The notes below the pieces were generated by a model that was not told where the DNA came from, did no database searches, and saw only the letters and a list, made by a program, of their open reading frames with translations. DNA of 6,366 nucleotides from Nitrososphaera sp. (GTDB lineage Archaea > Thermoproteota > Nitrososphaeria > Nitrososphaerales > Nitrososphaeraceae), in contig JAJPDY010000070.1 in the NCBI GenBank assembly GCA_023252395.1, forward strand, positions 1 through 6,366. The letters run 5' to 3'. The translations under genes were made by a program, and so were the position numbers. Below are positions 1 through 5,240 of the stretch, piece by piece; the first letter of the stretch is position 1, and the number at the start of each line of letters is the position of its first letter.

Positions 1-272
1 ATGAGCAAGACTGGAAATACACTGGTGCAGTAAATGGCGATGGCAAATGGACAAATGATGAAGTAAGACAAGTACTAGAGAGCACTGCAAAGGACCTCGG
101 TGACAAGGGCAAAGATAACTCGTTTGGGTATGGCCTACTCAATCTGCATTTTCCAGACAAGAGCAGCCCTGCCATCATGCCTGTCGCTCATGACGATTCC
201 ACTTCAGAAAAGGTGCTGACTGGTACAGTATGGCTTGGGCTAAAGCTGTCCTTCTATCTTTTCAGAGACTAG
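1..272 (+). CDS. Subtilisin-like (peptidase S8) serine protease, C-terminal end only (partial)
   Basis: This reading frame is open from the left edge (first full codon at base 3) to TAG at 270-272 and gives 89 residues. Residues 16-47 fit the end of a subtilase domain: WTNDEVRQVLESTA, then a DLG/GKDN turn, then FGYGLLN, matching the usual 'V...L..TA.DLG..G.D..yGyGlvn' ending just downstream of the catalytic Ser. The catalytic Asp, His and Ser would lie upstream, outside the window, so activity cannot be judged. About 42 residues follow the domain, with a short hydrophobic stretch (VWLGLKLSFYLF) near the end that is too short and broken to call a membrane anchor. Family members are usually secreted or surface endopeptidases; that location is inferred here because the N-terminus is missing. 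The stop overlaps the stop of the convergent minus-strand gene. Confidence 0.8.
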   Translation, partial: EQDWKYTGAVNGDGKWTNDEVRQVLESTAKDLGDKGKDNSFGYGLLNLHFPDKSSPAIMPVAHDDSTSEKVLTGTVWLGLKLSFYLFRD

Positions 273-538
273 ACTACGGGGTTGTCGCAGACGCATTCGG
301 CAGGCGGAAATCCGCAGGTGGCGCACTTTGTGTCAAGGTGCTTGACAATTATTTTGTAGTGGTGCTGCCACTGCCCATCCCATTCTTCATGCACGTACTT
401 GATCGTGACCGAGTCGCCTATCTGCGGGCCAGATAGGTACCTGCTTGCAAGCATGTGTTCAACTATATTTGCTGCTTCGGACCAACTTCTTGTGCGGATG
501 ATCTTGTTTTTTCTGTTGGCTAGACTACTAAGCTTCAC
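269..538 (-). CDS. Small unrecognised protein with C-terminal CxxC-x6-CxC metal-binding motif
   Basis: An 89-residue protein that I do not recognise. Residues 1-36 are basic and probably helical (RSWSEAANIVEHML). Residues 40-68 look like beta strands rich in Trp and His (W53, W57, H59, H60). The C-terminus holds C72, C75, C82 and C84 in a CATCGFPPAECVC arrangement, a likely single zinc site. The spacing resembles the small zinc knuckle at the start of archaeal SUI1/eIF1 proteins, but the rest does not look like SUI1. The start is GTG at 538: an in-frame TGA lies five codons upstream and a TATA-like box lies 23-27 bp upstream, as expected for a leaderless mRNA. No other start is available before Met29. 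It is transcribed divergently from the response regulator at 680 and convergently with the protease gene. Having both a promoter-like sequence and a patterned Cys motif makes it likely to be real. Confidence 0.7.
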   Translation of the reverse strand: MKLSSLANRKNKIIRTRSWSEAANIVEHMLASRYLSGPQIGDSVTIKYVHEEWDGQWQHHYKIIVKHLDTKCATCGFPPAECVCDNPVV

Positions 539-560
539 GGGTATGCTAGCTCATATGCAG

Positions 561-567
561 ATAAACT
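561..567 (-). promoter_or_regulatory. TATA-like box for the small zinc-motif gene
   Basis: Read on the minus strand this is AGTTTAT. The TTTAT core (565-561) lies 23-27 bp upstream of the GTG at 538, the spacing expected if transcription starts at the start codon itself. No ribosome binding site is seen. Confidence 0.5.
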
Positions 568-596
568 ATGTGAACATTAACAGCGGTCAAGAAACG

Positions 597-606
597 TGCA
601 ATTGCA
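597..606. repeat. Perfect 10-bp palindrome between divergent promoters (possible operator)
   Basis: TGCAATTGCA is identical to its reverse complement. It lies between the two divergent TATA-like boxes (561-567 and 651-657), where a regulator could affect either gene. An operator role is inferred from symmetry and position only. Confidence 0.35.
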
Positions 607-615
607 ATAAGCTCT

Positions 616-631
616 CAAATAGCCATATTTG
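616..631. repeat. Inverted repeat CAAATA-GCCA-TATTTG upstream of the response regulator
   Basis: Two 6-bp arms (616-621 and 626-631) are perfectly complementary around a 4-bp centre. The element ends 20 bp before the TATA-like box of the response regulator gene at 680, a position suited to an activator or repressor site. The role is inferred. Confidence 0.35.
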
Positions 632-650
632 GCTTTCTGCTTGCTAGGTG

Positions 651-657
651 TTATATA
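651..657 (+). promoter_or_regulatory. TATA box for the first response regulator gene
   Basis: TTATATA is centred 26 bp upstream of the GTG at 680, the classic spacing for an archaeal leaderless transcript. It supports 680 rather than the TTG at 629 as the start. Confidence 0.6.
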
Positions 658-679
658 CGATAAACATTATCCAGTACAC

Positions 680-1069
680 GTGGGTCTGAGGCAGCAGGAC
701 AAGATCCAGACAATCATGATAATCGAGGATGAGGAAGACATCCTGCTAGTCTATAGGGACTTTCTTGAAAAGAAGGGATACACGATAGAGGCAAGCGCGC
801 CTACGGCCAACGAGGTTCTGCGCGATTATGAATCGTACAGGCCAGACCTTGTAATCATTGACTACCGGCTGCCCGGTTCCATGAATGGGCTAGAAGCTGC
901 AGAAAAGATAATGCGAAAAGATCCAGCAGCAAAGATACTAATGATAACAGCTTATGAAAACGTAAAAAGAGAGATTCAGGAAAACCCGTTTCTCAGTGAC
1001 AAGCAAATCTTCTTTATGTCAAAGCCTGTCCAGCTTGCACACCTTGCCCGGTTCATAGCAAGCCTATAG
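680..1069 (+). CDS. Single-domain response regulator (CheY-like receiver)
   Basis: A 129-residue receiver domain with no output domain. The phosphorylation machinery is complete: acidic pair E16-D17 after strand beta1 (IMIIEDEED), phospho-acceptor D61 (VIIDYRLPG), switch T90 (MITAY) and K115 in the KP motif (FMSKPV). Such proteins accept phosphate from a histidine kinase and act by protein-protein contact. No kinase is encoded in the window, so its partner is unknown. The GTG start at 680 is chosen because a TATA box is centred 26 bp upstream; the frame stays open to a TTG at 629, which would add 17 non-receiver residues and lie upstream of the promoter. It is divergent from the zinc-motif gene, with 141 bp between starts. 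A DNA-binding role is unlikely because no helix-turn-helix follows the receiver. Confidence 0.85.
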   Translation: MGLRQQDKIQTIMIIEDEEDILLVYRDFLEKKGYTIEASAPTANEVLRDYESYRPDLVIIDYRLPGSMNGLEAAEKIMRKDPAAKILMITAYENVKREIQENPFLSDKQIFFMSKPVQLAHLARFIASL

Positions 1070-1226
1070 CAGCTCATTGTGCTCCTCTTTGCGTCTCTAT
1101 GGGATGACAGGAATTTCTTACAAGCGCCTAGTCACGCATTATGGAGCAGCTTTTGCGATAAAACAGTTCTTACGGTACAATGCAAAAAACCATAGCTTTG
1201 ATGATAATTATTGAAAAAGTTGGGGT

Positions 1227-1270
1227 TATGGCATTCTATCAGGCTAATTCAAATTCCGAATAATGCCATA
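1227..1270. repeat. 9-bp inverted repeat TATGGCATT / AATGCCATA upstream of tfb
   Basis: The arms lie at 1227-1235 and 1262-1270 and are perfectly complementary, separated by 26 bp. The outer edge is about 117 bp and the inner edge about 74 bp upstream of the tfb start. A related split form, AATGC-A6-CCATA, occurs at 1179-1194. It could be a paired binding site or a stem; no function is shown. Confidence 0.35.
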
Positions 1271-1278
1271 TCGTAAAT

Positions 1279-1288
1279 ATTTCGAAAT
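1279..1288. repeat. Perfect 10-bp palindrome ATTTCGAAAT upstream of the tfb promoter
   Basis: This sequence is identical to its reverse complement and lies 27 bp before the presumed TATA box of tfb. It is low in complexity, so chance occurrence in AT-rich DNA is quite possible; an operator role is only a suggestion. Confidence 0.25.
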
Positions 1289-1314
1289 TCGTGCGGTTTA
1301 TTAGGTAGAATTGT

Positions 1315-1322
1315 GATAATAT
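1315..1322 (+). promoter_or_regulatory. TATA-like box for tfb
   Basis: GATAATAT is centred about 25 bp upstream of the ATG at 1344, which fits a leaderless start there. The surrounding DNA is AT-rich, so the exact box is less certain than at other genes. Confidence 0.4.
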
Positions 1323-1343
1323 TGTTACATTCGTTCTAGAAAT

Positions 1344-2246
1344 ATGCAAACAGCAATAATGTGTAGTATGTGTAAAAAGGGTCAGACGGTCACAGACCCT
1401 GAATCTGGCGAAATAATCTGCAGGAATTGCGGTCTTGTGCTCTCCGACAAAGCTCAAGAAAGCCGTGCCGAATGGCGCGCTTTTACTTCCGAAGAGGTAA
1501 GCAGCAGGAGCAGAACAGGAATTCCAAGCTCGCTAGCTCGCCATGACATGGGACTGTCTACAGTAATTGGCAAGACCGATAGAGACGCAAGCGGTCGCGT
1601 GCTTGACACTGCGATGCGCTCGACCATGGGCAGGCTGAGGGCATGGGACTTTCGTACACAGGCTCATTCGCCTACGGATAGGAATCTAAGGCAAGCGTTT
1701 TCCGAGCTTGACAGGCTCAAGGACAAACTCGGCCTCTCTGAAGCAATAATTGAAAAAACCGCCTACATTTACAGGAAGGCCCAGGAAAGGGGCCTTGTAA
1801 GGGGAAGAACAATATCTGCAACACTTGGCGCAGCTCTCTATATCGCGTGCAGAGAAACAGGAACGTCAAGGACGCTAAAGGACATCGCGGAAATCGGCAA
1901 CATCAAGCGCAAGGACTTGGCAAGAATATACAGGCTCGTCGTCATGGAGCTTGACTTGAAAATCCCGATGATTGATCCGATGAAGTGCATCGTCAGAGTG
2001 GCAAACAAGTCCAGCCTGAGCGAGCGCACAAAGCGCGTTGCCCTGAACATAATGAAAGACGTTACAAAAAGCGGCATATCCGCAGGCAAAGACCCGATGG
2101 GACTTGCAGCGTCAGTGCTGTACCTATCGTGCCTTAACACTGGAGAAATTAGGACGCAGACAGACATTGCAGAAGCGGCAGGCGTTACAGAAGTGACCGT
2201 CAGAAACAGGTACAAGAATCTAAAAAGTCAGCTTGACTTGAACTAG
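1344..2246 (+). CDS. tfb: Transcription initiation factor TFB (archaeal TFIIB homologue)
   Basis: A 300-residue protein of full normal length. TFB binds the TBP-TATA complex, contacts the BRE and recruits RNA polymerase. Domains in order: an N-terminal zinc ribbon (C7, C10, C26, C29); the B-reader/linker with RAEWRAF (41-47) and RTGIPSSL..HDMGLSTVIG (57-76); a first cyclin repeat (about 111-203); and a second cyclin repeat (about 209-299) ending in the BRE-recognition helix-turn-helix, with AGVTEVTVRNRY near the C-terminus. All core elements look intact. ATG 1344 is chosen for its TATA-like box about 25 bp upstream; ATG at 1359 would leave the first zinc Cys right after Met. It stands alone, preceded by a 274-bp region. 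Nitrososphaeria genomes commonly carry several TFB genes, so this may be one paralogue with a specialised set of promoters; that cannot be decided from the window. Confidence 0.95.
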   Translation: MQTAIMCSMCKKGQTVTDPESGEIICRNCGLVLSDKAQESRAEWRAFTSEEVSSRSRTGIPSSLARHDMGLSTVIGKTDRDASGRVLDTAMRSTMGRLRAWDFRTQAHSPTDRNLRQAFSELDRLKDKLGLSEAIIEKTAYIYRKAQERGLVRGRTISATLGAALYIACRETGTSRTLKDIAEIGNIKRKDLARIYRLVVMELDLKIPMIDPMKCIVRVANKSSLSERTKRVALNIMKDVTKSGISAGKDPMGLAASVLYLSCLNTGEIRTQTDIAEAAGVTEVTVRNRYKNLKSQLDLN

Positions 2247-2255
2247 ATTTCAACC

Positions 2256-2272
2256 TTATATTTTTAGATTTT
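2256..2272 (+). terminator. T-rich terminator candidate after tfb
   Basis: Ten bases after the tfb stop the plus strand runs TTATATTTTTAGATTTT. Archaeal polymerase terminates at such T-tracts without needing a hairpin. The tract lies in the 99-bp gap before the CDF gene. Confidence 0.45.
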
Positions 2273-2313
2273 AGCTCACAGTAATTTTGGTAGCTGAAGG
2301 AAACACAAATGCC

Positions 2314-2319
2314 TAAATA
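2314..2319 (+). promoter_or_regulatory. TATA-like box for the CDF transporter gene
   Basis: TAAATA is centred about 29-30 bp upstream of the GTG at 2346, which would place transcription start at most a few bases before the start codon. It separates this gene from tfb transcriptionally. Confidence 0.4.
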
Positions 2320-2345
2320 GCAAATTATGCCTTTGCTGCTGAGCA

Positions 2346-3794
2346 GTGGCAGAGCGGTTAACAACAGCTGACGCTGGAACCATCAAGAGAAACGCCCTAC
2401 GAATATCGCTTGTAGCCATCTCTTCTGTATTCGCTTTCGAGTTTGTTGCCGGCTTTCTCACAAACAGCCTTGCTCTTGTAACAGACGGTACCCATGCACT
2501 GCTTGATGCTGTAGTCACGGCAGTATTGATAATCGCCACCACTCTTGCGCTCAAGCCGAGGGACGTCGACCATACTTACGGCCATGGCAAGATAGAGACC
2601 ATAGGGGGCTTTATCGGAGGTGTTGCGCTTTTTGTCATAGCAATATTTTTCATCTATGAAGCGACCGTCCGGATAGCTGCTATTAGTGGAGCGGCCCCAT
2701 TGGTAAAGCCCGGCACAATCGGCTTTGCCGCAGTGATTTACACGCTGGCAGTCGACGGCTTTAGGATAACCATTCTCCGCAGGGCAATGAAAAAGACCGA
2801 CGTGCCATCTGCGGGAGTCACGACGCTCAAAGCAGACTTTTACCATGCCTTTGCAGATCTGGCTTCAACTACTGTTGCTTTGGTGGGGCTGTGGCTTGTC
2901 GCTGCCGGCTTTGGTCAAGGTGACTCTATTGCGGCCATAATCCTTGGAGGGTTCCTTGCGTACCTTAGCAGCAGGTTTGCGTACCAGAACGCGATGGAGC
3001 TGACAGACGTGATATCGCCCAAGCTAGTCGCGACGGTGCGGCAGGCTGCAAACGCCACGGAAGGCGTGCTAGAGTGCAAGGACATCAAGATGCGCCGAGT
3101 CGGCAGGGAGATTTTTGTCGAAGCCACCATCACCCTACACGCAGAAATCACCTTCGAGGACGCCCACGGCATCAGCGCGCAGGTGGAAGACAACATCGCC
3201 AAGAGCCTGTCAGGGGCAAGCCTTGACGTCAAGCCAGAGAATATCACGGTCCACTTTGAGCCAACTGGCAATGCCGACCTGCCGCCTGAATCCCTGATTG
3301 AAAAGACTGCAAGTAGGATACGCGGCGTAAAGGGCGTGCATAATATCCTTGTATCCCGGATAGGCAGCACCGACTCTGTCGGCATTTCGCTTCATATACA
3401 GGTAAACAGGTCTGCAACTCTTACCGAGGCACACGCTATTTCTAACGCGGTCGAAGACTCGATAAGGGGGCAGCTAAAGGGCGTCGAAAATATCACTGTC
3501 CACCTTGAACCTCTGATGCCTGAGATCGGCGGCATGGAGCCAATCGCTGATAATACCATGCAGGACTCGATAAGGGAGATAATCCTTGGCGAAAGCGACA
3601 TCAAAAAAGTGGGCAAGATCGCGACCTACAGGACTGCGGCAAACATCCTAAAGATAGATGCCGATTGCGCCTTTAGCAACGCAAAAGGCGACATGACTAT
3701 AGAGCAGATACACGAGCGAGTCTCGGAAATTGAAAAGCAGATCCGGGCCCAGTACCCCGGGTCGATAGTGACGATACACGCAGAGCCGAGCTAG
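2346..3794 (+). CDS. Cation diffusion facilitator (CDF) metal exporter with three tandem C-terminal domains
   Basis: A 482-residue membrane protein that probably exports a divalent metal, most likely Zn2+, in exchange for protons. The transmembrane part (about 18-215) holds the transport site: H50-x3-D54 in helix 2 (TDGTHALLD) and H167-x3-D171 in helix 5 (ADFYHAFAD), the HD-HD set typical of zinc carriers. A DHTYGHGKIE loop (75-84) follows helix 2. Usual CDFs are about 290-320 residues with one cytoplasmic ferredoxin-like domain. This one has three: about 226-306, 314-389 and 402-481. Each keeps a His before the second helix (H274, H363, H456) and an HxEP ending (H303/E305, H386/E388, H478/E480), positions that bind regulatory metal in the YiiP-type domain. 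The GTG start is fixed by an in-frame TGA two codons upstream and the lack of other start codons before Met148. The stop overlaps that of the convergent response regulator. The substrate could also be another divalent metal. Confidence 0.9.
   Translation: MAERLTTADAGTIKRNALRISLVAISSVFAFEFVAGFLTNSLALVTDGTHALLDAVVTAVLIIATTLALKPRDVDHTYGHGKIETIGGFIGGVALFVIAIFFIYEATVRIAAISGAAPLVKPGTIGFAAVIYTLAVDGFRITILRRAMKKTDVPSAGVTTLKADFYHAFADLASTTVALVGLWLVAAGFGQGDSIAAIILGGFLAYLSSRFAYQNAMELTDVISPKLVATVRQAANATEGVLECKDIKMRRVGREIFVEATITLHAEITFEDAHGISAQVEDNIAKSLSGASLDVKPENITVHFEPTGNADLPPESLIEKTASRIRGVKGVHNILVSRIGSTDSVGISLHIQVNRSATLTEAHAISNAVEDSIRGQLKGVENITVHLEPLMPEIGGMEPIADNTMQDSIREIILGESDIKKVGKIATYRTAANILKIDADCAFSNAKGDMTIEQIHERVSEIEKQIRAQYPGSIVTIHAEPS
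3791..3794. other. Shared CTAG: overlapping stop codons of two convergent genes
   Basis: CTAG supplies TAG to the CDF gene on the plus strand (3792-3794) and TAG to the response regulator on the minus strand (3793-3791). The same arrangement occurs at 269-272. Confidence 0.95.
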
Positions 3795-4201
3795 GCCGCT
3801 GCCAGGATGGCGTTTAGCCTTTCTATCAGGTCCGGTATCCGTATTGGTTTTTTGATAAAGTCCCTCACCTTTATGGACGGCATGACCTTGCTGAACTCGT
3901 CCTCGTTTATCTCAAAGGCAGTGATAAACGCAATCGGTATTGACTGGTTCTTTTCCCTTATCCTTCGGTAAAGGTCAAAGCCGCTCATCTTGGGCATCCT
4001 AATGTCAGTCAGCACAAGGTCGTAGTAATCTTGAGGGCGGCTTGCGAACCCCTGAAGGGCATCCTCCCCGCTGTTGAAAATGTCTACTGAAAATCCTCCT
4101 TTTGATTCAAGGCCGGCCTTCATGATTGCGAGGATGTCTTTTTCGTCATCGACAACCATGATTCTTGGTGGCGAATTCTGGTGCCGCCCGCCGGTTGTCA
4201 T
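3791..4201 (-). CDS. Single-domain response regulator (CheY-like receiver)
   Basis: A 136-residue receiver domain without an output domain. Key residues are present: D18 and D19 (IMVVDDEKD), phospho-acceptor D66 (LVLTDIRMP), T94 (FITAF) and K118 before P119 (FIKKPI). A short tail of about 12 polar residues precedes strand beta1. ATG 4201 is preferred over Met15 because a TATA box is centred 27 bp upstream, fitting a leaderless mRNA. It should relay a phosphate signal from an unlinked histidine kinase; no kinase is nearby. It differs clearly from the receiver encoded at 680-1069 and is not a recent duplicate. It converges on the CDF gene with a 4-base stop overlap and is divergent from nnrD. 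Nothing beyond position links it to metal export. Confidence 0.9.
   Translation of the reverse strand: MTTGGRHQNSPPRIMVVDDEKDILAIMKAGLESKGGFSVDIFNSGEDALQGFASRPQDYYDLVLTDIRMPKMSGFDLYRRIREKNQSIPIAFITAFEINEDEFSKVMPSIKVRDFIKKPIRIPDLIERLNAILAAA
3848..3853 (+). terminator. T6 tract, candidate terminator for the CDF transcript inside the opposite gene
   Basis: With no intergenic space, the CDF transcript must end inside the response regulator gene. The first strong T-run on the plus strand is TTTTTT here, 53 bases past the CDF stop. It is the antisense of the AAA-AAA codons for K117-K118 of the regulator. Function is inferred from the rule that archaeal polymerase stops at T-tracts. Confidence 0.35.
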
Positions 4202-4225
4202 GCTACTGTAAAACGTTATAGCATC

Positions 4226-4232
4226 TATTTAA
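4226..4232 (-). promoter_or_regulatory. TATA box for the second response regulator gene
   Basis: On the minus strand this reads TTAAATA, centred about 27-28 bp upstream of the ATG at 4201, as for a leaderless archaeal transcript. It lies in the 131-bp divergent region shared with nnrD. Confidence 0.55.
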
Positions 4233-4296
4233 CGGCATCGTAACAAACCTCAGGGTGTGACTATGGTCCTTCTAGCCTCATAGAGAAATTGGCAAA

Positions 4297-4303
4297 GTTT
4301 ATT
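4297..4303 (+). promoter_or_regulatory. TATA-like box for nnrD
   Basis: GTTTATT is centred about 33 bp upstream of the TTG at 4333. This predicts a start of transcription about 6-8 bases before the TTG, so a very short leader rather than a strictly leaderless mRNA. Confidence 0.45.
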
Positions 4304-4332
4304 CCCCTATGCACAGGTAATACAGCAAGCGC

Positions 4333-5196
4333 TTGCCCTCAACAATCACTATCACACCAAAGCTAGCAAGGCAGCTGGTGCCGCCAAGGTCGCTATTGTC
4401 AAGAAAAGGAGACAACGGGACGGTGCTGGTAGCCGGCGGAAGCAAGTTTTACCACGGCGCGCCGGTGCTTGCGTCAATGGCCGCCCTGCGCTCAGGAGCC
4501 GACCTTGTCTATACCGCGGTCCCCCGCTCGATAATTACTGCCGTTAGGTCGTTTTCGCCTGCAATAATTGCCCTTCCACTGCCAGACGACAAGCTGACGG
4601 TGGGCTCGGCAAACAGGCTTGTCGCCATGCTGCCAAAACGCGTTGACTCTGCAGCCGTAGGAATGGGGATGAGCTTGGAGCCGGAAGCGATAATCGCGCT
4701 AGTCAAAAAACTAAAGGAAGCAAGGACAAAGATCCTGCTTGACGCTTCTGCCCTCATCCCGCAGATGCTCGGAGAAATTTCAGGCACTGGCAGCATAGTC
4801 ACGCCCCATGCCGGCGAGTACAGGCGGCTTTTCGGTAATGACCCGGGCACAGCCAAAGAAGAAATGGTTTCAAATGTTCGCAAGCTGGCAAAAGAGCATG
4901 GCATCACAATAGTGCTGAAAGGATGGCTCAACGTAATTTCAGACGGCGATCAAACCGCGACTATCAAAAGATCTACTCCTGCCATGACTGTGGGAGGCAC
5001 AGGCGACGTGCTATCCGGCCTGGCAGCAGGGCTGCTCTCCCGGACAAAGCCGTTTGACGCGGCGCTCGTCGCGGTATACCTCAACGGCCTTGCAGGCAAC
5101 CTTGCTTTCAAGCGCGCCGGCCTGCACATCATTGCGACTGATCTTGTCGACAGCCTGCCGGCGGCCATGAAGCCATTTGACAGGATAGTAAAGTAA
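4333..5196 (+). CDS. nnrD: ADP-dependent (S)-NAD(P)H-hydrate dehydratase
   Basis: A 287-residue stand-alone dehydratase of the ribokinase-like YjeF C-terminal (carbohydrate kinase-like) family. It repairs NADHX and NADPHX, the hydrated damaged forms of the cofactors, using ADP in bacteria and archaea. Motifs in order: KGDNG (25-29), VAGGSKFYHGAP (33-44), an AVGMGMS segment (108-114), LLDASAL (135-141), TPHAGEYRRLFG (157-168), VLKG (194-197) and the nucleotide-binding, catalytic GGTGDVLSG (221-229) with D225 as the expected base. The YjeF N-terminal epimerase domain, often fused in other organisms, is absent. TTG 4333 is the only plausible start, since an in-frame TAA lies five codons upstream at 4318-4320. 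The third residue of the usual DADAL motif is Ser (S139). The SDR gene follows after 44 bp. Confidence 0.9.
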   Translation: MPSTITITPKLARQLVPPRSLLSRKGDNGTVLVAGGSKFYHGAPVLASMAALRSGADLVYTAVPRSIITAVRSFSPAIIALPLPDDKLTVGSANRLVAMLPKRVDSAAVGMGMSLEPEAIIALVKKLKEARTKILLDASALIPQMLGEISGTGSIVTPHAGEYRRLFGNDPGTAKEEMVSNVRKLAKEHGITIVLKGWLNVISDGDQTATIKRSTPAMTVGGTGDVLSGLAAGLLSRTKPFDAALVAVYLNGLAGNLAFKRAGLHIIATDLVDSLPAAMKPFDRIVK

Positions 5197-5210
5197 GCGC
5201 CGATCCTCAA

Positions 5211-5220
5211 GGTTTTTCTA
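5211..5220 (+). other. T5 tract between nnrD and the SDR gene: weak terminator or weak promoter element
   Basis: GGTTTTTCTA contains five T residues shortly after the nnrD stop and could end that transcript. It also lies 21-28 bp upstream of the SDR start, where a TATA box would sit, though it is a poor match. If neither applies, nnrD and the SDR gene form one transcript. Confidence 0.25.
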
Positions 5221-5240
5221 CCCACTTTTAGTTCCAGCTG

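Larger units (their letters stand above)
1070..1343. other. AT-rich intergenic region upstream of tfb
   Basis: No convincing coding region or RNA gene is visible in these 274 bases. The first part (about 1077-1097) is pyrimidine-rich and could end the response regulator transcript. The part from about 1190 on is distinctly AT-rich and carries a 9-bp inverted repeat, a 10-bp palindrome and the tfb promoter. The length is large compared with the other gaps here, which leaves room for regulation of tfb. Confidence 0.5.

Noticed and set aside
304..315. Hairpin GCGGA-AA-TCCGC, considered as a terminator for the protease gene
   Set aside because: No T-tract follows it directly, and it falls in codons for the conserved Cys-Gly-Phe-Pro segment of the opposite gene, which explains the sequence.
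399..647. Plus-strand open frame of about 82 codons
   Set aside because: It runs antisense across the zinc-motif gene and through the divergent promoter region, and shows no recognisable domain.
629..679. N-terminal extension of the first response regulator from TTG 629
   Set aside because: The extension contains the TATA box (651-657) that is correctly spaced for the GTG at 680, and its residues do not belong to a receiver domain.
2345..2361. Possible tRNA-Ser/Leu gene or remnant because of TGGCAGAGCGGTTAA
   Set aside because: No matching acceptor arm, anticodon arm or T-arm (GGTTCRA) follows, and the bases are the first codons of a well-supported CDF gene. Chance resemblance is the simplest reading.
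2397..3616. Several minus-strand open frames of 74-156 codons under the CDF gene
   Set aside because: They are antisense to an intact transporter, have low-complexity or implausible composition, and show no family motifs.
4261..4283. Short inverted repeat CTATG/CATAG in the response regulator-nnrD divergent region
   Set aside because: Only 5-bp arms with a 13-bp spacer; expected by chance in a region of this size.
4509..5225. Minus-strand open frames beneath nnrD
   Set aside because: The plus-strand frame has all dehydratase motifs in order; the antisense frames show none.
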